From assembly GCA_964019055.1 (NCBI GenBank), contig OZ025218.1, positions 10,050,170 through 10,114,169 on the forward strand: a DNA stretch of 64,000 nt, in the 5' to 3' direction. Below the pieces are notes generated by a model. It made no database searches. It saw only the letters and a list, made by a program, of their open reading frames with translations, and was not told the DNA's origin. Positions 36,189-47,860 of this stretch are shown here, piece by piece. Numbering within the stretch: the stretch's first letter is position 1; every line of letters starts with the position of its first letter. The DNA comes from Anthopleura xanthogrammica (lineage: Eukaryota > Cnidaria > Anthozoa > Actiniaria > Actiniidae). The position numbers and the translations under genes were made by a program.

Positions 36189-37985
36189 ATTTATTTATTC
36201 TACGACTTTCCTCACATCAGAATACGCACTCTCATCGATACTACTAATGCTTTTCTATCTTTGCTTACAATAAACTAAAGAAATGTATCACGAACTAATA
36301 CCAGCAAAAAGGAACAACGCCCTTTGCTTCAAGCAATCAGAATAAAATCAGTTTCTCTGAAGTGATAAATTTGCCAGCCTGTTTTTATCCACAAAACATT
36401 TTCCTAATTCGGAGAGAGCAGTAAAAGGTTGCTAATAATTGCCGCTTGTAACAAAATTGAGTGTTGACGTCACAGCGGTTGTTTGTGCGGAGATCAGAGG
36501 CGCGTGCAGGGATAGCAAAACACATTGAGTATTTCGTCAACAGTTTGTAGTATTCTGATGAATACTTCTCATACGAGACCTTAATAACAGTATTTTTTGA
36601 TAACCGGACTCTTCATTACGATAACAAAAAAATTGCATTAGAATACTTGTAGAAGCACGTTTTGTGGTTTTTAACATTAAAAATCTTGTAAAGTTATCTT
36701 TGTGAAATCTTGTTTTCCTCAAGGTCATGTGATCTTCATTACATCACGTGACTGATCACGTGATTTAGTCAGGAACTGTAATTTTGGTGTAACTGACTAT
36801 TTCATTCTGTATTCTGTGGGAGGTATTAAAACGTTATGTATATTTTTTTAATTATGTTTATGTTCAATTAGATTGAAAAAGACTTCCCCCTGGTGAATAA
36901 CAATTAACAACAGCAGCAGCTGAAACGAGAATGACCGGCTTATTTAGCTATGTTTTAAAGCTTCCAGACTTTTAAAATTCCGTATATAATTTCAAAAGAC
37001 TTTTAAAATTCCGTATATAATTTCAAACACCTGTCTCACAGAACTTGTTATTGTGTGCTGTTTTTCAACGGTGAGAGTGCAGTTTTACCACATCTTCATT
37101 TTTAGCCAAACAGTGCTTAATTAGGTATAGACCGAACACCAATATGGCCGCCACTTCATTATCATAATTTTTTGAATACATATTTTAGTTGACCACCACA
37201 TTAAAATTATAGATTAGAATGAGATCAACGAAGTTAGAAAGTTTGGGACAAAAATATTAAATTCTTGAGAAGTTCTGAGAATTCTAAAAATGTCAAAAAC
37301 ACCACAACAAGGCTAGCGAGGAAACAGATCACTGAACACATACAAATCTCTGTTATTTTGGTTTCAAATAGCTTCACTTGAATTCTATTTAAAGCAATGA
37401 AACTTTCCAAAAATACATACTTCTGTTTGCTTTTTCTGATGGTGGTGCTTATTTTTTAAGATTAGGTTTTTATTTTTGAAAGTCAATGGCGGCCATATTG
37501 GCATTCGGGGCTATATTTTATTTCAAACTACGTCATTCTCTTGAGTATTCTTTCTTTTAGAATAAAGATCATATTGAACTGAAATAAATTGACTTAGTGC
37601 TTTTTTTCACAAGAGTTTTCAAGATAGTACAAATAGTTTAAATTCGGTTAGACCTGTGGATTATATCGGGGATTATATATGTTAAGTATAATATGATTAT
37701 GATGTAATACAGCATGCGGCTTGTGCGAAAAACTGCATCCAGGCATGCGGTGTTGAACCGCGCGACGGATTTGCTACCCGCATAAAAATAGGAGGCGTCA
37801 TCGGGACTGCAAACTAAACGGATGGCATAAACACAAGGATAGCGGTTCGTTAATTGTTATGAAAATAAAAACAAAAACTAAAATAATATCAAAGTCTAAA
37901 CATGGAGTGGATATCACTGGATGGATGACCGCAGCATGATGTCATATGAATTGATGATATTTTTGAACCAATTTGAGCGCTGCTT
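36189..37985. other. Intergenic with a TIR element and CACGTG sites
   Basis: No gene is seen. Two TCACGTGA palindromes lie near 36744 and 36756. A 31-bp exact duplication (AGACTTTTAAAATTCCGTAT, ATAATTTCAAA) lies at 36966-37027. The inverted-repeat element at 37126-37515 is annotated separately. A fragment of the 75-bp repeat family lies near 37525-37560. Confidence 0.5.
37126..37515. mobile_element. MITE-like element with ~40-bp terminal inverted repeats
   Basis: The left end TATAGACCGAACACCAATAT plus GGCCGCCACTT pairs with the right end AATGGCGGCCATATTGGCAT plus TCGGGGCTATA. Some internal pairing follows (GACCACCACATTAAA against GGTGGTGCTTATTTT). At 390 bp with no coding capacity, it fits a non-autonomous DNA transposon. 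A target-site duplication was not confirmed. Confidence 0.6.
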
Positions 37986-38061
37986 TTGTTAATAAATCGA
38001 GATCTGATGTATATGCTTTTTACTAAAAAAAAGTAACACATTGAATAAGAAAAGAAAGAAA

Positions 38062-38156
38062 GATAGATAGATAGATAGTTGGATAGATAGATAGATACAT
38101 ACATACATACATACATACATACACACACATACATACATACATACATACACATACAT

Positions 38157-38231
<75 letters not shown>

Positions 38232-38407
38232 TACATACATACATACATACATACATACATACATACATACATACATACATACATACATACATACATACAT
38301 ACATACATACATACATACATACATACATACATACATACATACATACATACATACATACATACATACATACATACATACATACATACATACATACATACAT
38401 ACATACA

Positions 38408-38436
<29 letters not shown>
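38062..38436. repeat. (GATA)n / (ACAT)n / (AC)n compound microsatellite
   Basis: Starts as GATA, then alternates ACAT and AC runs to about 38225, then ~210 bp of perfect ACAT. The Cys-Met-Tyr-Val frames on the minus strand are compositional. Confidence 0.97.
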
Positions 38437-38438
<2 letters not shown>

Positions 38439-38924
38439 CTGACGTTATATCCGTTATGTCTTTTATCTTTTATTTGTTGTAAAATGATTCCCAATAAAAT
38501 TTATTTTAGCAGTTGGGCCCGGAAATACGTCGACAACTTAAAAGCTCTATAGCTCACGGGTCCAAATGAAACAATTAAAACTTTGGACAACTAATCCTGT
38601 CAGGAAGAAAAAGTAAAGAAAAATTTTGATAAAACTGGTTTTCGTTTTGGACCCGGAAGTTGTTTTTCCATACGAATGACGTCACACTTAAGAGCTCTAT
38701 ATAGGCTGTTAAGGTAGACGTGTATGACTGCATGCCTGGTAAAGTCTTAGCTGACCCTTCCTGTCTAGGGTTGATCCACAGATCTCGTATGGCTTACCCA
38801 GATTTCCGTCTGATCCTTTTATCAATAGTCCGTAAAAATTAATCTTCATCCGATACAACCCTTTTGTCCGTGTGTGCGTGCGTCCTTACGTCCGTGCGTC
38901 TGTGCGTCGTGCGTCCGTCCATAC

Positions 38925-38985
38925 ACCTATCCATCCATCCATCCATCCATCCATCTGTCCTTCTGTCTGTCTGTCTGTTTGTCTA

Positions 38986-39017
<32 letters not shown>
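38925..39017. repeat. (CATC)n followed by (CTGT)n
   Basis: A short CATC run joins a CTGT run, preceded by GTGCGTC-rich sequence from about 38870. These are simple repeats. Confidence 0.9.
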
Positions 39018-39018
<1 letters not shown>

Positions 39019-39418
39019 TTATACAAAGTCCCTAGTATTACTAATACGAACATTAGAGTACAATTAATTACCAAAAATATCCACCTTAAAACACAAACAA
39101 GCAAGGACGCATTATGGGCAAACTCAATGCAGATTTTATCTTCACAAATTAGAAACCGACAAAGCACTAACTTGAAACGTTTCCTAGATGTCAGACAATA
39201 TTCTCTGACCGGAACGTATTCGACCAATGAACATGATCCATATCTACATACTCTCTATATGCTGGAAAGTACATGTTTAATGACACTACCTCTATGACGT
39301 CAAGCCTGGCCTTCTCAAACCGGAATTGTCGGATCGGAAGGACACGATATGGATTAATTCGCATTAAGGATTTTATCGTTCATAACCAGATGGGGTCAAG
39401 GGAAAGGGGAGCTAAGGG

Positions 39419-39617
39419 ACGGAGAGGAGAGGAGAGAAGAGGAGAGAAGAGGAGAGGAGAGGAGAGAAGAGAAGAGAAGAGAAGAGAAGAGAAGAGAAGA
39501 GAAGAGAAGAGAAGAGAAGAGAAGAGAAGAGAAGAGAAGAGAAGAGAAGAGAAGAGAAGAGAAGAGAAGAGAAGAGAAGAGAAGAGAAGAGAAGAGGAGA
39601 GGAGAGGAGAGGAGAGC
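39419..39617. repeat. (GAGAA)n pentanucleotide array
   Basis: About 130 bp of perfect GAGAA flanked on both sides by GGAGA variants. It is purine-only on the + strand. The R-E-E-K frames are compositional. Confidence 0.95.
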
Positions 39618-40048
39618 AAAGGAGACAAAAGAATCATGTTTATAATGATAAATGTTTGTACGACTGGCGCACAGCGAGATTGAAAGATAAACAAACTACG
39701 CAGACAAACTCAATCAGTGAACCATAGAGTGACAAACTAGACAGAAGGATTCCAAGTGACATCAAATCATTTATAGACACATACATAACTTGACACAGAC
39801 AGACAGACAGACAAACAGTGACTCAAACGTTAGCTACGTTTGCCAAGAACGATAGACCAGTTTTGAGAAAACAGCACGTATAGAAAAGAGTTACGAAGTC
39901 TACAAAGTTAGAACAAAGGCTTAAAGCAACCAAATAATTCAAGGAGTTATTTATATTTAACCTAGGTTATCTTATTACGCATTTCTTCTTATAATGCTAT
40001 CCTAATGTAAAATAGTTTCTGAAAAGCCTCACGAGGAGTTAGCTATTA

Positions 40049-40051
40049 AAG

Positions 40052-40141
<90 letters not shown>

Positions 40142-40150
40142 ATTATTATC
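40049..40150. repeat. (ATT)n microsatellite
   Basis: About 33 ATT triplets in a row, with one break near the right end. Confidence 0.95.
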
Positions 40151-41755
40151 ATTTACCTCAAGCAATATACAATATTCATATATCACTCACGTTCTATTCT
40201 TTTCTAGTGGTCCGGATCATTAAACATAGCAATTTGACGAAGTTAATAACTACACGTTTTGATATTCAATAATTATGCATGAAAAATAATCAACGATTTT
40301 GCTTCATAATTCGTTCGGAATCCCAAAAGGATTCATCATTAAAGTGTCAACATTGGATAGTAAACCACTCCTAATTAGTTCAATGACGTACGAATGTTGT
40401 CAGCATTGCCATCCCTTGTAGAATAGGGTATAGATAGGGTAGGGCTGGTGGTAGACAAGTAAAATAGATAGTTTTATTTGGAAAACAAATAAAAAATCGG
40501 CTTGCTTTACTGAGGACCTCTTATGGATATGTCAACTACTTGTGTTTGTATTTAAAAAATAAAAACAGTTTGATAAAAATGATTATAAAACCTGGGGTTT
40601 CTAACGCTTCCTACCCTCCCTCCCTCAGTCCTACATAGTATACAAACTTCTGTAACCCTCTCCTACTCTTCAACCATCGTAGTGAATCGAATGCTAACAT
40701 ACCGCTTGACTACTCGAGTGTATGTCCCAACTTTTCAAAGCCTGAGGAGTGCTGACAGACATATTTCACAAATTTGAAATCTTAAAACAAGTTGGTCCAA
40801 CTTCTGTCCCTTAAGTCCTAAGCTAGGCTATTGTCGGGAGACAATTGAAGGAGCTTGATTCATATCTTGGTACGTAAACAATATAAATCTTTCATCTTCT
40901 TTCAAATCGTTAAAAACGGATTAAAATCCAAGGGCAAAGCTGCCACTCTTACGGACACTAAAATTGCTTTGAAATGAAAATTAGTTTTTGGGATTGTTTT
41001 TCTTTTTAGAAAAGTTTTGGAATAATAATACGTGGATTTTTGAAGCACTTAACTGAAAATATTAAAAACTATTAAAGAAAGAAAACTTAATTAAGCAAAT
41101 ATTTATTACCTAAGATAAGATTTTGTTCAAATTATTAACTTTCTCATGAAGCCATTATCTCGACTTAAGTCCCACTTGACTCAGAATAAAAGCTGAGCTC
41201 ATTTTTGTCTTGAATTTGATATTTCTTTTCGAGTGGATGCAGTTCATTTTACAAGAAAGTATGCAGGCATATTTGCATCGATTGCGCCGTATTGTCAACT
41301 TATTTCGATCGAAATACGAACTTCCGCGAGCAAGATAGAAATAATGGTATGATGGTACATGAGTATTGAAGATATACCAGACGTCTAAGTCAAAGACTGA
41401 ACTTCTGACTACTTAGCAAACCACGACTTTGCATCATCGTTGGCACAAGACATGAAATATCTAACATTCCGGTAATTTTTTTGATAAGATTTATATATTA
41501 TGGTTCACAGTTTATTGAGCTACAACAAAAGGTTTGACTTAATGATTTATTAACTACTACTTAGAATAGCATTGGGTATCATTGATTAATTATTACTTAG
41601 AGGATTTATAGAATTATTTACTAGTAAAGATATTTGAACCAAATATCGAGTTGCAAATATCAGCGAAGTCATTACATATTTTCTTGTGTATTTTTGATCC
41701 GTATTATCATTGATAAAACAGTCAAAGTTTTTGTATATGTATATGTGTTTTAAAG
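40151..41755. other. Intergenic, nothing recognisable
   Basis: AT-rich DNA with no supported gene, repeat array or palindrome. Confidence 0.4.
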
Positions 41756-41760
41756 TATGA

Positions 41761-42345
41761 TTTGAGCGCCATAAGAATACTATCTTATGGCACTCAAATT
41801 CTCCATGTTCTTTATGAACAGAACGTCTTGAAAAATATTATTTTGTGAGGCAACAATGTTTTCATATAAAATTAAAAATTATCAAAATAACAAATGGGAA
41901 TGACTTTTTATACACTCGATTGCAGAAACGTCGTAGTATACATTTATACATATGCAAATACCTAATGAGATGCAAAAACATGATAAAATTAATAAGTCTG
42001 TATCCATTGATGCATATCTCACAAAATAATATTTTCAAGATGTTTTATCAATAAAGAACATGAAAAATATGATTTGAACACTATTAGATATTATTAAATA
42101 TATATTTGAGAGTTTTTAGGCCCAAAAAGTGAAAATATATAAATAAATATAATTTATTAATATCTGATACTTCAAAACTTCATGTGTCTTGTATCAAAGC
42201 AAGGCATAGAAGTGTTTTTGGTAACTTTCAACATATACACGATCATATTTAAGGTTTTTTTCCGTTTTTGCATCTAATTAGGTATTTGTATATATGTATA
42301 AATGTATACTACAACGTTTCTGCAATCGAGTGTATATATATATAT
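41761..42345. repeat. Interleaved inverted repeats (A-B-A'-B')
   Basis: A short perfect-type hairpin lies at 41761-41798 (TTTGAGCGCCATAAGA / TCTTATGGCACTCAAA). Inverted repeat A joins 41789-41850 with 42016-42078 (CATGTTCTTTATGA and AATATTATTTTGTGAG against their complements). Inverted repeat B joins 41909-41978 with 42265-42336 (ACACTCGATTGCAGAAACG and ATACATTTATACATAT against their complements). A and B overlap rather than nest. No coding capacity is seen. Confidence 0.65.
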
Positions 42346-42985
42346 ACATTTATATATATAGAATAAAACTGTGTAATCCTGACAAATCCGGCCACCAACT
42401 GAACGAGTTTTAGTCCATGGCTATATTTAATATAGATTAATTAAATATTAGAAATTAGAAGTCGTGAGACGAACGACATCGCTCATTTTATCATACCAAC
42501 TGAATGCTGTTCCGTTACATGAATACCGGGGTCAGACAGGACTGTTCACTGGCAACCTCTCTTCACCGCGGGTCAACACCAAAGTGGATGGCTAGCCTAG
42601 TGATGTCGACATTTCTTCAACTTATCTCTAGATGGGTGGCGTTATCACACAGTATTCATTAGATTTCGAACAACACTTGTACCAGACTGGAAGTGGGTTA
42701 CGAAATAATCATTTAGATAATAACTCATAAGGACCAAGACGATGATTGATACTAAATGACACTAAAACAAAGCAGCGCTTTCTCAAACAGGTTATTACAA
42801 AAGTTCGGTTTCTCGGAAACGCCGCCACACAATTTGGCGGGAGAAATGGTCACGTGATTACAAATGGTCCTGAGACAATTAATTAGAATTATTAGCTTAG
42901 GGCGACCTGTCTTATAGCACATGTTACTCCATTAACCTTCGATTTATATTCATTAGTATGTCATAGTCCCATTTATTAGTATGTA
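42346..42985. other. Intergenic, nothing recognisable
   Basis: Unique-looking sequence with closed frames upstream of the GPCR-4 first exon. Confidence 0.4.
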
Positions 42986-43126
42986 CTTATTGACTGAGTG
43001 GGAGGTCCGAACGGGAAAATATTTGGCTCAAGGTCCTGAAGTACGGAACGAGCGCAGCGAGTTCCGTGCCAAGGACCGAGAGCCAAATATTTTCCCGTTC
43101 GGACCGACCTTAACTCAGTCAATAAG
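42986..43126. repeat. Near-perfect palindrome, ~141 bp, GC-rich core
   Basis: The left arm (CTTATTGACTGAGTGGGAGG, TCCGAACGGGAAAATATTTG, GCTCAAGGTCCT, TACGGAAC) pairs with the right arm, leaving a GAGCGCAGC loop. A CGAGTCCGAACGGGAAATTAT remnant follows at about 43225-43255, so the element has a partial second copy. It lies 400 bp upstream of GPCR-4. Confidence 0.8.
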
Positions 43127-43539
43127 CATTTTATCATATGACCACATATAAAAAATCGATTTCAAAGCGTTTTTAATAAATGCGAATCAAAATGCGTAGT
43201 TTTTACATGATTGACGGCAGCGAGTCCGAACGGCGAGTCCGAACGGGAAATTATTACACTTTTCGGAAAAGCGTACTTTGTTTGCTGACGACATTTTCCC
43301 CAAAGGTTTTTTTTAGAATCACGCGTACAGTGAAATACGGTCATATGATAATAGTGTTTATGCATCTTCTTAAAGCTACCAATAACCAAAGAAATAATAC
43401 TCAAGAGAATGACACGCATAAAAAATCCCAAGATCTCGCTATACCAAGCAAATATTTATAGGATATCTACTATTTATATTAATATTATTATGTTTTGTTT
43501 ACAGATCACATAAGCAGTTGAACAACCAATATTCCAACA

Positions 43540-44020
43540 ATGTCCAAGTGAGTACTTCTTCACATGTGCATGGATTTCATCACGGGTCTCACTTGAAAGT
43601 TTATGCCAAATATCGCTATTTTTGAGAGTATTAAACTATATATTCTTTCTTATGCTTTCTATTTCTAGTGAAACCAGTCCTGCCGCCGATCCACTTACAA
43701 AAGGGGAAATCGAGGCCTGGTGCGTCGTGTACGGTGTCGAGGGCTTCTTAACGGTTTTTGGAAACGCAATTGCAATCCTAGTATTCCTGATCACCCCGTC
43801 CCTCCACAAACGAACATACTATCTTCTATTAAGCCTGGCCGTTGCTGATTTCCTAGTGGGCGCCTTGGCTGTACCGATGTTTATTTATGTTCTCGGAACA
43901 GCTTATGGACTTTGGCCGAAAGAAACTGACATCCAGGAAGCGCAAACAATCATTGAGGTATTTTGAGTACTATTTTTGTCTATTTTTTCATTTTTCTATA
44001 AATTTGTTATTGTGTTTCAC

Positions 44021-44062
<42 letters not shown>

Positions 44063-44261
44063 GAATTCTTCTTATATAATAAATAAACTTTATTTCCAGC
44101 TAACTGTAAATTTAACGTTACATGTCAAGAATAACACGAATAAGTTCATTAATATCAGAAATAAGTTTGATAATAATAAGATACAATAACAATGATGATA
44201 ACGTTTTACACATATATATATAATTTTATATTTCATATTTCATACATCTTGTTGTTGTTGT

Positions 44262-44292
<31 letters not shown>

Positions 44293-44327
44293 ATATTTTA
44301 TTATTATTATTATTATTATTATTAATA

Positions 44328-44370
<43 letters not shown>

Positions 44371-44371
44371 A

Positions 44372-44444
<73 letters not shown>

Positions 44445-44468
44445 ATTTTATTATTATTATTATTATTA

Positions 44469-44517
<49 letters not shown>

Positions 44518-44550
44518 ATTTTATTATTATTATTATTATTATTATTAATA

Positions 44551-44593
<43 letters not shown>

Positions 44594-44594
44594 A

Positions 44595-44649
<55 letters not shown>

Positions 44650-44650
44650 A

Positions 44651-44696
<46 letters not shown>

Positions 44697-44697
44697 A

Positions 44698-44749
<52 letters not shown>

Positions 44750-44782
44750 ATTTTATTATTATTATTATTATTATTATTAATA

Positions 44783-44825
<43 letters not shown>

Positions 44826-44858
44826 ATTTTATTATTATTATTATTATTATTATTAATA

Positions 44859-44902
<44 letters not shown>

Positions 44903-44952
44903 TTATTATTATTATTAATATTTTATTATTATTATTATTATTATTATTAATA

Positions 44953-45001
<49 letters not shown>

Positions 45002-45002
45002 A

Positions 45003-45036
<34 letters not shown>

Positions 45037-46688
45037 ATTTTATTATTATTATTATTATTATTATTAATATTTTATTATTATTATTATTATTAAAATCATT
45101 ATTAGGTATGTGTGTCGTATGCCTCCATCTACTCACTCACAGCCATTGCTATTGAGAGGATGCTGGCTATAGTGTTACCATGGAAACATTCGATGGAATC
45201 TAGGGCAAGTACTTTAATTACGATGGCAAAATAAATTTAATAATAGAAATTGGTTTGAAATGGGAAAACATTATGCCTAAAGTAAAACGGTCCATGAAAG
45301 AAATAATACTCAAGGGAATGACATGTGGTCCGAAATATGAAAACATTACGCCAAAAGTTAATGGGTCTATAAAAGAAATAATACTCAAGGGAATGACATG
45401 TCGCATGAAATGAGAAAACATTACACCCAAAGTAAAAGGGTCCATAAAAGAAATAATACTCAAGGGAATGACATGTGGTCTGAAATGGGAAAACATTATG
45501 CCCAAAGTAAAAGGGTAGAAAAAGAAATAGTTCTCAAGGGAATAAGAGAGTGCTAAAACTAGTCTGACATAGAAAAAGAAATAGCACAGACATACTTACG
45601 AATTTATAAAGTTGATTTCTGTCTTTTCCCTCTGCTCTTCCGCTTATCAGTCTAACATGATTTCTTGCTTTGATTTCAGATTTCGTACATCACAGCCATC
45701 GTTGTCACGTGGCTCCTATCCATCATGACGGCATCTTTCATAATCTTTTACAGAGTGGATGCCGACACAAGAACGGGATTCCTTGTAGCAATAATGGTAA
45801 AATCCATGTTCATTTGATCTGTTTTGAATGGCAGATATCAGAGTTACACTCGGTTGCCTTCAAGCAATTGTTTCAAGTCGAGGCATTTGGGTCAACAATA
45901 CAGTAAATGTATAGAAACTGATCCAAATGCCACGACTTGAAACAATTGTTTGAAGGCAACCGAGTGTAACTCTGTTATCTGCTAGTCAAACTGCATACGT
46001 GAATGCAAACGCGAGACTTGATGCAGTTCAATATGGCATGTTGTTATTTCGTCTGGGTAATTTGAGTTTGATTTTGGTTCGAAAAATTAGGTCATTTTGA
46101 TTGACGGCAGCGAAAAACCAATTTCACAACGAAGTGAAGTGTCTGAGTTCGCAGAATATCGAGAACCTCAGTAATATTATATGTTCCTTATTATTTTTCT
46201 AGGTACTGTTAGGTCTTAGTCTTTTGATCACGTTGGTGTGCTATATAGTGATCAGCGTGAAACTCTTTAAGCACAAAGACACGCTGTCATCACTACCCAA
46301 CAGAGAACACCGTGAGACTCAACTGGCCATCACTCTTCTGCTCGTTAGCATCGTTTTCCTCATCACTTGGCTACCATTCAAAGTCCTTAACTACATTTTC
46401 ACTTTTAATAAAGATCATGCCAAAACACTGTCCTACCATTACGTCCTTGCCTCCAAGCTTCTACACTACTTCAACTCACTTGTGAACCCTTTGATCTATG
46501 CTTTCCGCATCCCTGACTTCAAAAGGGGCTTGAAGAATCTGTTCTGCTGCTCAGGATCTGACGAGTCTGATCCGAATAAGGGTGCCAACGGAGCATGGAC
46601 TGTCAAGGGAATCAGCGGACCGCAGACCGCTACGAACCCAGACAATGCAGTTTCCATGACAACAGTATCGCAGGCACCAGATTACTAG
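43540..46688 (+). CDS. GPCR-4: class A GPCR split over five coding exons
   Basis: My model joins 43540-43547, 43669-43957, 45106-45204, 45680-45796 and 46203-46688, giving 332 residues. Exon 1 codes only M-S and two bases of N3; joining makes an N-E-T glycosylation sequon. Exon 2 covers TM1-TM2 with E27 (1.42), N35 and D63, and ends on E99 (3.32). Exon 3 carries E116-R117-M118, exon 4 TM4 and exon 5 TM5-TM7 (W-L-P-F-K, then N-S-L-V-N-P-L-I-Y) and the tail. Introns 2-4 are all phase 0. Intron 3 needs a GC donor (AGG/GCAAGT); the nearby GT would break the frame, while the GC join restores exact spacing with paralogues. There is no Cys pair in loop 3, and the end Q-A-P-D-Y is not a PDZ ligand. 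It is the only receptor here with introns in the TM core. The frame is intact, so the gene is probably functional. Confidence 0.85.
44025..44063. repeat. (ATT)n in GPCR-4 intron 2
   Basis: A short ATT array about 70 bp into intron 2. It is separate from the large array further along the same intron. Confidence 0.9.
44268..45093. repeat. ~825-bp (TTA)n array with regular TTAATATTTTATTA breaks, GPCR-4 intron 2
   Basis: ATT triplets are punctuated about twenty times by the same AATATTTT interruption. The spacing is irregular, mostly 25-60 bp. The shared interruption implies growth by duplication of segments already holding it. The array ends 12 bases before the 3' splice site AG, so the acceptor region is almost all repeat-derived and lacks a normal pyrimidine tract. 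Confidence 0.95.
45245..45545 (-). repeat. 75-bp dispersed repeat, ~4 units, GPCR-4 intron 3
   Basis: Read on the minus strand, this is the same unit as at 23, 34 and 47 kb (AAAGAAATAATACTCAAGGG, AATGACATGTGGTCTGAAAT, GGGAAAACATTA on +). It fills most of intron 3, inserted in antisense orientation to the receptor gene. Confidence 0.92.
45831..45982. mobile_element. MITE-like hairpin in GPCR-4 intron 4
   Basis: The two ~60-bp arms are near-perfect complements: GCAGATATCAGAGTTACACT, CGGTTGCCTTCAAGCAATTG, TTTCAAGTCG against their complements, with ends GCAGAT and ATCTGC. A ~30-bp loop carries CTATACATTTACTGTATTG on the minus strand. A truncated, diverged copy lies at 56146-56228, so the element is dispersed. 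Confidence 0.75.
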
Positions 46689-47355
46689 AAAAAAAGGATA
46701 AATGTAACTTTGTTAATTTGTATTGATTAACCGCTTTGTGCAATGGACGGATTTTTTAATTTTTATCACAGTGGCTGATCTAGGAAAGGATCTGCAATCG
46801 AAGCCTCAAAAATGTGTTGCAGATGCTTCTTGCAACTCCGAAGATAGCTTTCGTGACAGTTTCAATTTTATACATGCATTTATTAAACAAAATAGCTACA
46901 GCGCAAACAAAAGAGTGCAAAAAATTTATGGCTTCGTTATATTGACAGCAACACTTAATACTTCAATATTAATATTTAACCCAATATGTATCATTTATGA
47001 TTACATCTATATCCTCTATCGTTTTGAAAACTTTTGAAAAATGTATTTTGAAGTATTTTTTTCGAATCAGTTTTTTCAAAGACATTTATATATTTAGAAG
47101 CCTTTTATATTCAACATTATAAGCACAAATTAATGAACAAGTAAAAAGAAATCTCTATATTTCGCCTGGTACTTCATGTCCGGTATATATTGATGGATTT
47201 GTTGTAGAGAAAGACAATAGTTATATCTTACACGGAGTATTTACCTCCTGATTAGGTACCAGTATCTCTCGACTTGAATTTAAACATTTTATATTGTAAA
47301 ATAATGTAATGCAGCGTAAAATAAAAATGAGCAATATAAAAACTCTTGTCTGGTC
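46689..47355. other. 3' flank of GPCR-4
   Basis: Probable 3' UTR and intergenic sequence; nothing specific is recognised. Confidence 0.4.
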
Positions 47356-47359
47356 AACA

Positions 47360-47860
47360 ATTATCATTCCCTTGAGTATTATTTCTTTTATGGACCCTTT
47401 TACTTTGGGCGTAATGTTTTGCCATTTCAGACCGCATGTCATTCCCTTGAGTATTATTTCTTTTATAGACCCTTTTACTTTGGGCGTAATGGTTTCTCAT
47501 TTCAGACCACATGTCATTCCCTTGAGTATTATTTCTCTTATGGACCCTTTTACTTTGGGTGTAATGGTTTCTCATTTCAGACCACATGTCATTCCCTTGA
47601 GTATTATTTCTTTTATAGACCCTTTTTGCTTTGGGCGTAATGGTTTCTCATTTCAGACCACATGTCATTCCCTTGAGTATTATTTCTCTTATGGACCCTT
47701 TTACTTTGGGCGTAATGGTTTCTCATTTCAGACCACATGTCATTCCCTTGAGTATTATTTCTCTTATGGACCCTTTTACTTTGGGTGTAATGGTTTCTCA
47801 TTTCAGACCACATGTCATTCCCTTGAGTATTACTTCTTTTATGGACCCTTTTACTTTCCA
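47360..47860 (+). repeat. 75-bp dispersed repeat, ~6.7 units (largest array)
   Basis: Six to seven units of exactly 75 bp (CCCTTGAGTATTATTTCTTT, TATGGACCCTTTTACTTTGG, GCGTAATGGTTTCTCATTTC, AGACCACATGTCATT). The 25-codon period yields a long open frame on each strand, which I do not treat as a gene. Units differ from the 45-kb and 23-kb arrays by GGTTTCTC for GTTTTCCC. Confidence 0.95.

Noticed and set aside
37889..38494. Cys-Met-Tyr-Val-rich open frames on the minus strand
   Set aside because: Translation of an ACAT/AC microsatellite.
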